Positions 1-6,332 of a stretch of DNA of 7,954 nucleotides are shown piece after piece; the stretch's first letter is position 1; the number at the start of each line of letters is the position of its first letter. This stretch comes from Sulfidibacterium sp964598065 (GTDB lineage Bacteria > Bacteroidota > Bacteroidia > Bacteroidales > F082). The position numbers and the translations under genes were made by a program. The notes beneath the pieces were generated by a model. The model was not told where the DNA came from. It saw only the letters and a list, made by a program, of their open reading frames with translations, and did not search any database. The stretch lies in assembly GCA_964598065.1 (NCBI GenBank), contig CAZRAW010000107.1:1-7954 (forward strand), given 5' to 3'.

Positions 1-1055
1 GGCCAGATGGCAGGCCACATGATAGAATTGGCAAAACCGAGGGAGGCAACGAACAGTACCGAGGCATAACCGTGCGTAAAAACCGCAATCAGCGTAAAAA
101 GAATACCCAGCAGGGCAAAATACCGAAGAGCCTTTTGCTGTGAGATATATTTTGGGATAGTGATGATACCGACCAAATAACCGACAATCATGGCAACGAG
201 TGTGAACGAAGAGAAGAACCTGGCAACATTGATATTAAATCCCAGCGAGAGACCGTAATTAATCAACGTATCCACGGCAACCACTTCGGCGCCCACATAA
301 AAGAACAAAGCCACCACACCAAGCCAAAAGTAAGGGAATCCGAACAGGCTTGTTCTTTTTGTCCCGCCGTCCGGAACATTTTCTTCTTTGGCTTCGACCT
401 CCGGCAGGCTCGATATCCAGGTAAGCACAGCCATAATGACCAAAACGACAGCAATTATCGCGTAAGGCAAAATAACTTTCAGCGCCAGTGCATTTAAGGC
501 AGTAGCCTTGTCTGCACTGTTCATGCCGGTAAGGTTTTTGTTGAGTTTTCCAATCCCGTTAAGGATAACGGCTCCGAGAATAACCGGGCTCAAAATGCCG
601 GCAAATTTATTGGCTACACCCATGATGCTGATGCGTTTAGCTGCACTTTCAATAGGACCTAGAATGGTAACATAAGGGTTGGCAGCCGTTTGCAAAAGCG
701 CCAGGCCGGCTCCCTGCACAAAAAGGCCGGTTAAAAACCAGGAATAAGTCCGGGTGTAAGCCGCCGGAATAAAAATTAGTGCCCCCAGCGACATAATGAG
801 CAATCCCAGCGACATGCCGTTTTTAAAGCCCACCTTTTCCAGCACTTTTGATGAGGGAAGCGCCATGACAAAATAAGAGATGTAAAAAGCAAACGTTACG
901 AGATACGATTCGAAGGTGGTAAGCTCGCAAGCTGTTTTAAGATAGGGTATTAGCGTTGCATTGAGCCAGGTAACAAAACCAAAAATGAAAAATAATAGCC
1001 CGATGATAATGATCGGACCTGTTTGGTTTTGTCTCGTTGTTGTTTGATTTGTCAT
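1..1055 (-). CDS. MFS sugar permease, FucP/GluP-like (partial, C-terminus outside the window)
   Basis: This is an inner-membrane sugar:cation symporter of the major facilitator superfamily, most like the fucose/glucose-galactose (FucP/GluP) branch. Starting at the ATG at 1055, I read 351 codons without a stop until the window edge; family members have about 400-440 residues, so the last one or two helices are missing. Visible features are a first helix at residues 13-33 (GLLFFIFGFVTW), a conserved AANPYV motif near residue 124 at the end of a helix, and a charged central loop at about 226-240 (EVEAKEENVPDGG). A helix with FFYVGAEVVAVDTLINY opens the second half, matching the YVGAEV pattern of this family. 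The substrate cannot be told from sequence alone; fucose, glucose, galactose or N-acetylglucosamine are all possible. It follows rrf2 on the same strand but after a 288-base spacer, so it is probably a separate transcription unit. Confidence 0.88.
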   Translation of the reverse strand, partial: MTNQTTTRQNQTGPIIIIGLLFFIFGFVTWLNATLIPYLKTACELTTFESYLVTFAFYISYFVMALPSSKVLEKVGFKNGMSLGLLIMSLGALIFIPAAYTRTYSWFLTGLFVQGAGLALLQTAANPYVTILGPIESAAKRISIMGVANKFAGILSPVILGAVILNGIGKLNKNLTGMNSADKATALNALALKVILPYAIIAVVLVIMAVLTWISSLPEVEAKEENVPDGGTKRTSLFGFPYFWLGVVALFFYVGAEVVAVDTLINYGLSLGFNINVARFFSSFTLVAMIVGYLVGIITIPKYISQQKALRYFALLGILFTLIAVFTHGYASVLFVASLGFANSIMWPAIW

Positions 1056-1343
1056 CTGTTTTTATTTTTTCTTTAAAAAAGAATTCATTTGCATTGAAGT
1101 GCTTATGTGATGGCCGGGATAATATGTTTCTGAAAATTGATTTACCCCGTTTTACACAAAATGAAGGAAATGGATAATGTTCTGAACCTCTTGACAATCA
1201 CTTTGTTTTGTTTGAAAAGTCTTTGATAATTTGATAAAAGCCTGGGCTTCTGCCGGTAAATTTACAGACAGCGGACAGCTTTTTGACAAAATTAAAATAA
1301 TTCTGTAATTCGAGGTGAAGTCGCGGATGTGTTATGAGGCAAG
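1056..1343. other. Spacer between the Rrf2 gene and the MFS permease gene
   Basis: No credible gene is visible here; an 86-codon minus-strand reading frame at 937-1197 overlaps the permease in another frame and has no recognisable features. The spacer contains a possible -7 box for the permease (1287-1294), a tandem TTTGATAA repeat at about 1222-1237 on the plus strand, and a weak AAGC/GCTT hairpin at about 1238-1251. No strong terminator for the Rrf2 gene is seen. Confidence 0.5.
1287..1294 (-). promoter_or_regulatory. Possible -7 promoter box (TAATTTTG) upstream of the MFS gene
   Basis: On the minus strand TAATTTTG matches the Bacteroidota -7 consensus TAnnTTTG at every fixed position. No TTG is found at the expected -33 distance, and the box would give a 5' leader of roughly 225 nt. 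It is therefore only a candidate. Confidence 0.25.
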
Positions 1344-1775
1344 TTACTCTTCTACTTTTACGTCCAACCTTTTTTTCTGGTCAATTAGGTTTTCTAATGA
1401 AATCGACTTGAGGTAATTTTTAATACACATGTTTAATCCTCCCCAAAAAGAATTTGCAACGCAAATGTCTTTCAAAATACATTCGACATCAGGACTTACG
1501 CAATCCACAATCTGAACATCGGCCTCGAAGGCGTTCAGGATGTTTAGCGCAGTGATCTCCGAAGCGGGCCTGGTTAATATGTAGCCGCTTTTTCTTCCTC
1601 TTTTGTTTCTGATTAAACCGGCTGTTTTAAGCCCTCTGATAATATGGTCAAGATATTTCAATGATATTTTCTGTCGGCTTGCAATATTTTTCTGAAAAAC
1701 ACCATGCTGCTCCTTATCAAGTGCAATTTCTATCATGGCACGTAAACCATATCGTTGTAAAGTGTTTACTTTCAT
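1344..1775 (-). CDS. Rrf2-family transcriptional regulator with three-cysteine Fe-S motif
   Basis: This is a cytoplasmic DNA-binding regulator of 143 residues, the usual size for the Rrf2 family (IscR, NsrR, CymR, RsrR). The N-terminus MKVNTLQRYGLRAM is the typical family start, which fixes the start codon. A winged helix-turn-helix occupies about residues 25-70: the recognition region is near SRQKISLKYLDHIIRGLK and the wing is RNKRGRKSGYILTRP. Cys92, Cys99 and Cys105 (DCVSPDVEC followed by ILKDIC) have the spacing expected for a [2Fe-2S] or [4Fe-4S] ligand set, so it may sense nitric oxide, oxidants or iron-sulfur status. A fourth cysteine is at 117. It lies 35 nt after the YceI-like gene and is probably co-transcribed with it. 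Which subfamily it belongs to cannot be settled here. Its targets may include the palindromes upstream of the yceI-porin operon. Confidence 0.9.
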   Translation of the reverse strand: MKVNTLQRYGLRAMIEIALDKEQHGVFQKNIASRQKISLKYLDHIIRGLKTAGLIRNKRGRKSGYILTRPASEITALNILNAFEADVQIVDCVSPDVECILKDICVANSFWGGLNMCIKNYLKSISLENLIDQKKRLDVKVEE

Positions 1776-1810
1776 ATAGCCTTTTTTTATTTTACCGGTT
1801 CATTTTGGAA

Positions 1811-2395
1811 CTAAAAATACAAATTAAAATTGATTTTGAGTGCATCTTTAATGCTGATTAACCCCAAAAGATATCTTTTTGGTTTCAGGTTAAAATCTGA
1901 CAGTTTAATCCTGATATGACCTTTCAACTCGGTATAGGGCCCATTATTGCTAATAAACAAAACAGGAACCTGATATGTTTTTTGTACGTCGGTAATTTGT
2001 ACAGTTATTGAAATAATTTTTTGTTGCTGTTTGTTGAGTTGCACATTGAATATTTCCGGGGCATAGAATAACTTAATATATGGATATTCATGGGCATGTA
2101 CCAACCGGAGAAAGCCTGTTTTTATATGCCTGTTGCTAAACAAAAGTTTATGTACCGGAATCTGAAGTACTTCCGGTTTGGGCGGACATAAATTCTCATT
2201 TATTGAATTGGCGGGTTTTAATAGTTTTCTGAAATAATAGCTGATGATGAAATGCTGAATATTACTTTCTCCGGTAATGATTATTTTATTTTCGGGAATT
2301 ATTACGTTAGTGTGAGTCGCCTGCCGGCCAAATAGGGGAATGGTAAAAAGCAGGAAAGTAAAATAGCAAACTTTAAGTGACGTTCCTATTTTCAT
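1811..2395 (-). CDS. Divergent YceI-like secreted protein
   Basis: This is a predicted periplasmic protein of 194 residues. I chose the internal ATG at 2395 because MKIGTSLKVCYFTFLLFTIP is a good signal peptide. The longer frame from 2479 adds 28 residues without such character and begins at the foot of a terminator. Relatedness to YceI is by eye: IIITGESNIQHF aligns with ISGTSTLHNW of the neighbouring YceI protein (3801-4412), EYPYIKL with KYPIISF, and the end (IRIKLSDFNLKPKRYLLG, then INFNLYF) with VSMSDYGITAPTFLFG and VHFNFQF. YceI proteins form lipocalin-like barrels that bind isoprenoid lipids; whether this one still does is unknown, since the central part is poorly conserved. It shares direction with the Rrf2 gene (35-nt gap) and sits behind the porin terminator. 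No clear promoter is seen in 2396-2480. Confidence 0.72.
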   Translation of the reverse strand: MKIGTSLKVCYFTFLLFTIPLFGRQATHTNVIIPENKIIITGESNIQHFIISYYFRKLLKPANSINENLCPPKPEVLQIPVHKLLFSNRHIKTGFLRLVHAHEYPYIKLFYAPEIFNVQLNKQQQKIISITVQITDVQKTYQVPVLFISNNGPYTELKGHIRIKLSDFNLKPKRYLLGLISIKDALKINFNLYF

Positions 2396-2480
2396 TTCGG
2401 TGATGGTATGTGACTGAAGGGAAAATTGATTAATAATATTTTTCCTAAAGCCCTTTGTGTGTGAATCTTTGACAGCCAAA

Positions 2481-2535
2481 AAACAAAAAGGCTGTGCCTG
2501 AGGTTTTGAGAGATCACCTCAGGAAGCAGCCTTTT
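2481..2535 (-). terminator. Intrinsic terminator after the porin gene
   Basis: A long hairpin begins 14 bases past the porin stop codon. The outer arms are AAAAGGCTG (2486-2494) and CAGCCTTTT (2527-2535); the inner arms are CCTGAGGT (2497-2504) and ACCTCAGG (2516-2523), with a small internal loop and an 11-base terminal loop. On the minus strand it is followed by a T-rich tail (TTTTTGTTTTTT). It separates the yceI-porin unit from the downstream YceI-like/Rrf2 genes. It may be partly bidirectional because the other side also ends in a short T run. Confidence 0.9.
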
Positions 2536-2549
2536 CTTAGTTCCCTTAA

Positions 2550-3767
2550 TTAAAAGGACATAGCGGCTTCAAACATCAGTCCGTTGAAACCGGCATCATT
2601 ACCATATTGAGAAAAGTTGGTATAGGTCTGTTTTACATAATCTGCTTTAATTATGATATTTTTGGTGAAGAACCAACCCATGCCCCCTTCGAAACGTGAG
2701 ACCTTTTGTCCCTGGTGATTAGTTACACCATTTATTTTACCGCCAATATAGAAGTTTCGGTCTTTCCCGAAATAGTATTGGGCGTTAAATGCATACTGGG
2801 AGAAGTTGAAATTAGCGCCAACAAAATCAGTGGTGCCTTTTGCAATTTCGTAAGTGCCAAACAATTCCAGTCCTTTTAGTTTTGCAAAAATGTTGAACAT
2901 GTAACTGTTGTCCTTATTGGTAAAACCTGGTCCCCAACGGCCGGTAAACGGATTTGCTGAGATGTCAACATCCTCCGGACTATTGGTCTGACGAACCATG
3001 ACCAAATAAAAACGGGTACCGGTGCGTTCTCCAAAATATAAGGTGCCGAAGTTGTTTTTAGCACTGTGGTAACCGGAAAAGCTAACACGTAGTCTCATAT
3101 CATTAGAGAAAGTTTTATCAACTCCGGCTTTCCAATAAAATGCCAGCTGATCCAACATGTTATTGGCAGTGTACCCTGTATATTTACTATATCCGGCCAG
3201 GGATTGTTTCAACGAACCGCTGGTAAGGCCACCCATTAGGTAAAAACCTTTGTTTCGAAACATTAATTCGGCAGCGGGTGCAGTTGTCCAACCATCCATA
3301 ATTAAATTACCGATAAATGGATTTTTGATTATATTTCCGTTATCGGAACGGAAGAAATGGGCGTCGCCGTAATTCAATCCCATATCGCCCACTTTCAGCG
3401 TTAGGTACTTCATAAAACTTTCAGTACCTTTAAAAGGTAACCTGTCAATAAGTAAATACCCTCCTTTTACCCAGGTGTCAGGGTGATGACGAGAGGATAA
3501 GTAAACTGTCAAATGAACCTTAATACCACGAGCGAGATAAGCACTTATGGTCATATTTGCTGTAGGAAGATTAATTCCTTTCCCCAATTTAATCAGGGTA
3601 GAATCTGCGTGTTGGTTCAGGGCCTGAAATTGCATGGCAAAATCACCCCCAACGTGGACCTTTATTTTTGTGAAGGGCTTCGCATCAATTTGCGGAGTTT
3701 CGAACTGTTGTGCCCACATGGCCGTTGAAAACAACATGGCTAAGAGAATAAAAAATAACTTTTTCAT
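2550..3767 (-). CDS. Porin-like outer-membrane beta-barrel protein
   Basis: This is a 405-residue protein with a clear signal peptide (MKKLFFILLAMLFSTAMWAQ, cleavage near residue 19 or 20). After it come many short alternating hydrophobic/polar segments separated by turns rich in Asn, Gly and Asp, as in an outer-membrane barrel of about 16 strands. Examples are GFYLMGGLTSG, LRVSFSGYHSA, FYIGGKINGV and IIIKADYVKQTY. The chain ends in Phe (FEAAMSF), the usual C-terminal residue recognised by the BAM machinery. I cannot name a substrate; it is best called a porin family protein. It starts 33 nt after the yceI stop with no promoter between, so the two are one operon, and it is followed by a strong terminator. 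The pairing suggests that the barrel and the periplasmic lipid-binding YceI protein act in the same envelope process, which is inference only. Confidence 0.82.
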   Translation of the reverse strand: MKKLFFILLAMLFSTAMWAQQFETPQIDAKPFTKIKVHVGGDFAMQFQALNQHADSTLIKLGKGINLPTANMTISAYLARGIKVHLTVYLSSRHHPDTWVKGGYLLIDRLPFKGTESFMKYLTLKVGDMGLNYGDAHFFRSDNGNIIKNPFIGNLIMDGWTTAPAAELMFRNKGFYLMGGLTSGSLKQSLAGYSKYTGYTANNMLDQLAFYWKAGVDKTFSNDMRLRVSFSGYHSAKNNFGTLYFGERTGTRFYLVMVRQTNSPEDVDISANPFTGRWGPGFTNKDNSYMFNIFAKLKGLELFGTYEIAKGTTDFVGANFNFSQYAFNAQYYFGKDRNFYIGGKINGVTNHQGQKVSRFEGGMGWFFTKNIIIKADYVKQTYTNFSQYGNDAGFNGLMFEAAMSF

Positions 3768-3800
3768 TTTACATAAATTTTAGTGATACATTAAATTAAT

Positions 3801-4412
3801 TTAAGGGTGTTTTAAATTTTTTATTTTATTGAACTGAAAGTTAAAGTGGACTTTAATATTGTTTCCCGTTTTAATAGTGCCGAAGAGGAATGTCGGGGCT
3901 GTTATGCCATAATCAGACATTGAGACAGAATAAATACCGAAAACTGAAATCTGCCCGTTTTCTATGACTCCTTTTACTTCTACGATAACCTGTTTTTTTA
4001 CTCCGGCTATGGTGAGAATTCCGCCAACTTTCCCGGCAAACTTATTTTCGACGACCGGCAGTTTTGTTTCACCTTCCGAGCTAAATGAAATTATGGGATA
4101 TTTGTCCTTTTTCATCGCTTTAAAGGTTTTGTCATCCATAAGAGATGATTCGCCTTTTAATTCTCCAACCAATGCTGTAAACCGGATGTTTTTAAATACA
4201 ATGTCATCGGTATTGTTTTGTTCTGCCAAAACCGTAACCGTGAACTTTTTCAGCTCCTCCTTCCAATTGTGGAGGGTAGAGGTTCCGCTGATGAATATCT
4301 TGCTGGATTCATTAGTATTATACTTTGTAAAAGACTGGCCCCTAACCTGAAAACTGATGATTAACAGGATTGCGAGAGAGGTGACCCATTTGATAGATTT
4401 CATATTATTCAT
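3801..4412 (-). CDS. YceI-family periplasmic lipid-binding protein
   Basis: This is a secreted protein of 203 residues with a signal peptide (hydrophobic stretch WVTSLAILLIISF, cleavage probably after VRG). Family features are present in order: ISGTSTLHNW near the mature N-terminus, LKGESSLMDDKTFKAMK in the middle, KYPIISFSSE, GGILTIAGVKKQVIVEV, and the C-terminal block SVSMSDYGITAPTFLFG followed by VKVHFNFQF-like residues (observed IKVHFNFQF). YceI domains fold as an extended lipocalin-like beta-barrel that holds an isoprenoid such as a polyprenol or quinone; members are linked to stress or respiratory functions. A second ATG at 4403 would remove only three residues and is almost as likely. 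The gene has its own promoter and operator-like palindromes upstream and is co-transcribed with the porin gene. Confidence 0.93.
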   Translation of the reverse strand: MNNMKSIKWVTSLAILLIISFQVRGQSFTKYNTNESSKIFISGTSTLHNWKEELKKFTVTVLAEQNNTDDIVFKNIRFTALVGELKGESSLMDDKTFKAMKKDKYPIISFSSEGETKLPVVENKFAGKVGGILTIAGVKKQVIVEVKGVIENGQISVFGIYSVSMSDYGITAPTFLFGTIKTGNNIKVHFNFQFNKIKNLKHP

Positions 4413-4444
4413 TTTATAATATTAGTTCTATAGAAATTGTAGGC

Positions 4445-4477
4445 CAAAAATAACATCATTTGTTATACAGATAACAA
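4445..4477 (-). promoter_or_regulatory. Bacteroidota-type promoter of the yceI-porin operon
   Basis: On the minus strand the -7 box TATTTTTG (4445-4452) matches TAnnTTTG exactly. A TTG at 4475-4477 lies 22 bases upstream, slightly longer than the usual 19-21. Transcription would start near 4438, giving a leader of about 25 nt before the ATG at 4412. Confidence 0.62.
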
Positions 4478-4480
4478 TTG
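4457..4480. promoter_or_regulatory. Operator-like dyad over the yceI promoter
   Basis: This is a near-perfect inverted repeat: left arm CATTTGTTAT (4457-4466), four-base spacer ACAG, right arm ATAACAATTG (4471-4480), with 9 of 10 positions paired. It fills the space between the -33 and -7 boxes, centred at about -30, where a bound protein would be expected to repress. The arm spacing resembles CRP/FNR-type sites, but the downstream Rrf2 protein is another candidate binder. Confidence 0.5.
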
Positions 4481-4482
4481 TA

Positions 4483-4496
4483 GTTAATTAATTAAC
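4483..4496. promoter_or_regulatory. Perfect 14-base palindrome upstream of the yceI promoter
   Basis: GTTAATTAATTAAC is fully self-complementary and lies two bases beyond the first dyad, centred at about -52 from the predicted start. It could be a second operator half or an activator site. In such AT-rich DNA a chance palindrome is possible. Confidence 0.35.
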
Positions 4497-4801
4497 GATA
4501 AAATCTTAATTTATATTTGGAACAAATAAAAATTAAGAAGTTCGATGTCTTAATAACTTGGGTTAAAGCATTTTAGAATGGTTCAAAATAGACCATTTTC
4601 GGAAGGGCTTTTTATAAACAGGGCCTGCTGTGAATAAGTCCGTAGCACATCATCTACTTCGTTGCTGCGGGCTGAATATGGTCTGTCCATGAAGTCAGTC
4701 CGGAATAGAAAGTTAGCTAACAAGGCTTGCGAGTTTTGAGTATCGGGATGACTGGTATGAAAAACGATTATAACGAAGTTAGCGGACTTTATAGACAGAC
4801 T
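4497..4801. other. Gene-free stretch with a GC-richer block of unknown nature
   Basis: Between the yceI regulatory region and the SIMPL stop codon I find no recognised gene. Composition changes sharply: 4501-4560 is about 20% GC while 4621-4680 is about 53% GC. On the minus strand, 72 sense codons follow the SIMPL TAG stop in the same frame, ending at TGA 4583-4585; the only ATG well placed in it is at 4690 (35 codons). The block also contains the palindrome GTTAGCTAAC (4712-4721) and a GTCTGTC/GACAGAC pair at 4681-4687 and 4794-4800. It may be a relic of a gene or repeat element. No terminator for the SIMPL gene is obvious. Confidence 0.4.
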
Positions 4802-5512
4802 CTAATTGGCGAGATAATAATCCATGGTAACCACCACCCGGACTTTTTTGATGTACGGCGTGTTGCTGTCGCGGTTGGTAATAGAAAACTGCCCCTGGTA
4901 AGCGCTTTTGATTTCTCCAAGTTTACTACCCGAATCTTTGGCAAATTTATAGGCAACCTTTCGGGCGTTAGCAGTAGCTTCTTCCACCATGCCCGGTTTT
5001 ATTTTGTTAAGGCCCGTAAACAAAAACTGTGTTTTGTTGTCAAAGTTTTGCGGTAAAATGGCAATGTTTTGTTGCCCCAGTTCATTTATAAGCCCCATGG
5101 CTTTGCGTACGGAATCCACTTTGTGGGAGTAAACCGTAATGGTTGTGGTTGTAATGTAACGATATTGAGGAGGTTTGGTTCTGTATTGATCCATCGTCAA
5201 ATCATTGGTTGCCAAAGGCGATACGGTAATTTCATCATCGGTAAATCCCTGCTTTTTTAGAAATTTAAAAATGATATTTTTATTTCTTTTAACAATCCTC
5301 ATAAGGTCGGACAGATTATTTCCGGCTTCTTTGAAAGTGATGGGCCAGATGGCCACATCTGCTTTTACCTCTTTTTCGGCAAGGCCCTTTACATTTACAT
5401 AACGGTTGCTGAATCTCATTACATGTGCGCTTTGCAGGATAAAAAATCCCAGCACGGTCAGGCCAATGGCAATAAACAGACCTGTCCAGATGTAGTTTTT
5501 TGAATTACTCAT
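4802..5512 (-). CDS. SIMPL (DUF541) domain protein with N-terminal membrane anchor
   Basis: This is a 236-residue protein with one N-terminal hydrophobic segment at about residues 9-27 (WTGLFIAIGLTVLGFFILQ), which acts as an anchor or uncleaved signal. The rest would face the periplasm. The SIMPL/DUF541 domain covers about residues 35-235. Its signature start is YVNVKGLAEKEVKADVAIW, a central segment is YRYITTTTITVYSHKVDSV, then comes an Ala-rich helix (VEEATANARKVAYKFAKDSG), and it closes with VRVVVTMDYYL. Members of this family (for example E. coli YggE) are periplasmic or envelope proteins of poorly defined function, some linked to oxidative stress. It begins 37 nt after the upstream barrel gene and is probably in the same operon. 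After its TAG stop the frame stays open for 72 further codons. Confidence 0.88.
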   Translation of the reverse strand: MSNSKNYIWTGLFIAIGLTVLGFFILQSAHVMRFSNRYVNVKGLAEKEVKADVAIWPITFKEAGNNLSDLMRIVKRNKNIIFKFLKKQGFTDDEITVSPLATNDLTMDQYRTKPPQYRYITTTTITVYSHKVDSVRKAMGLINELGQQNIAILPQNFDNKTQFLFTGLNKIKPGMVEEATANARKVAYKFAKDSGSKLGEIKSAYQGQFSITNRDSNTPYIKKVRVVVTMDYYLAN

Positions 5513-5549
5513 GATGATTGTTTTTTAAGAAGTAATAAATTGTCCGGAG

Positions 5550-6191
5550 TTAAAACCGGGGATAAAATCCTCCGGGAACCACAGGCCCCATCGGACTGTC
5601 GTAATATCCGCCACCAAAACCGGGATAACCGTACCCATAGAGGTCGAATGGATTATAATGACGCTGTTCCATGGAAAAAGCGGCATTAATCCTGAAATGG
5701 TTGCTTACTTTGTAGTTTACGCTAATCATGGCGCCGCCGTTGCTAAAATCTATTGCACGGGGATTAACATTGTCTTTAGGTTTTTGCGGTGAAAGGTTGA
5801 ATGTTTTGTAGCCCATGGCTGTGATAGCGAGTTTGTCGTTCATCTGATACCTGCCTTTCACATAAACTGAACCGTAGTTTTGAACAGTGCTGCCGAATCC
5901 TGCTGTTTCCGGAGTACCTGTCGTTAGAAAACTGGTGTAGGCAATGCCGGCGGCAACCGTCCATTTCTTGTTGATGGGCATACTGATTTCCGGAGCAACC
6001 CAAGTACTGAAACCGTTCATGCCCGGGTAAAAGCTATAAAAGGAAGTTCCAAGAGAAAGCCGGACATCGGGCTTGAAAAAGGTTTTGTTTGGGGATGAAA
6101 CTCCTTTCACATCCTGCCCAAAAGTCTGCGCCTGTGTGTACTGAAAAGTCATCAGAGCGGCCAAAACAAATATGAAAATCTTTGTTTTCAT
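5550..6191 (-). CDS. Small outer-membrane beta-barrel-like protein, function unknown
   Basis: This is a 213-residue secreted protein that I cannot assign to a named family. A signal peptide is clear (MKTKIFIFVLAALMTFQYTQ, cleavage after AQA or close to residue 21). Residues 43-178 contain about eight alternating strand-like segments, such as VRLSLGTSFYSFYPG, WTVAAGIAYTSFL, YGSVYVKGRYQM, KLAITAMGYKTF and MISVNYKVSNHFRINAAF. This fits an eight-stranded outer-membrane barrel like those in Bacteroidota. The last 35 residues form an unusual Gly/Tyr/Pro-rich tail (FDLYGYGYPGFGGGYY, ending in FYPRF) that could be a flexible or surface-exposed segment. It is separated from pyrI by 141 nt, so it likely has its own promoter, and it is followed closely by the SIMPL gene. 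Confidence 0.75.
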   Translation of the reverse strand: MKTKIFIFVLAALMTFQYTQAQTFGQDVKGVSSPNKTFFKPDVRLSLGTSFYSFYPGMNGFSTWVAPEISMPINKKWTVAAGIAYTSFLTTGTPETAGFGSTVQNYGSVYVKGRYQMNDKLAITAMGYKTFNLSPQKPKDNVNPRAIDFSNGGAMISVNYKVSNHFRINAAFSMEQRHYNPFDLYGYGYPGFGGGYYDSPMGPVVPGGFYPRF

Positions 6192-6197
6192 AGATTA

Positions 6198-6205
6198 CAA
6201 AAATA
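6198..6205 (-). promoter_or_regulatory. Possible -7 box (TATTTTTG) just before the barrel gene
   Basis: TATTTTTG on the minus strand matches TAnnTTTG fully but ends only six bases before the ATG at 6191. Transcription would then begin at or next to the start codon, giving a leaderless message. No -33 TTG is at the expected distance. It is weak evidence, and the real promoter may lie higher in 6206-6332. Confidence 0.22.
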
Positions 6206-6332
6206 CAAATAATTTTAATGGAAGAATTTGTGTCTCCACAATACGCACAAAGAAATAACCTGGGGAAAAGTCATTGTACTGAAATTCTGTACGAGAATAA
6301 CGAAGAAATTGACGTTTTCTAAGTTACACTGT

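Noticed and set aside
1..11. GGCCAGATGGC shared with positions 5343-5353
   Set aside because: Both copies are inside unrelated coding sequences that happen to encode Ala-Ile-Trp; it is not a repeat element.
3964..4350. Plus-strand ORF of 128 codons opposite yceI
   Set aside because: It is fully antisense to a well-supported YceI gene, and its composition reflects the complement of that coding sequence.
4512..4519. Plus-strand TATATTTG resembling a -7 promoter box
   Set aside because: There is no gene downstream on the plus strand, and the nearest TTG is 31 bases away; such boxes arise easily in AT-rich DNA.
4778..4787. Ten-base match (GTTAGCGGAC) to the complement of 7860-7869
   Set aside because: A single 10-base match is expected by chance in about 8 kb, and the flanks do not extend the similarity.
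4727..5056. Plus-strand ORF of 109 codons
   Set aside because: It lies largely antisense to the SIMPL gene, has no recognisable motif and no promoter; it is treated as a shadow frame.
6228..6241. TTGTG/CACAA hairpin as a pyrI terminator
   Set aside because: The stem is only 5 bp, no T tract follows on the minus strand, and it lies about 90 bases past the stop codon.
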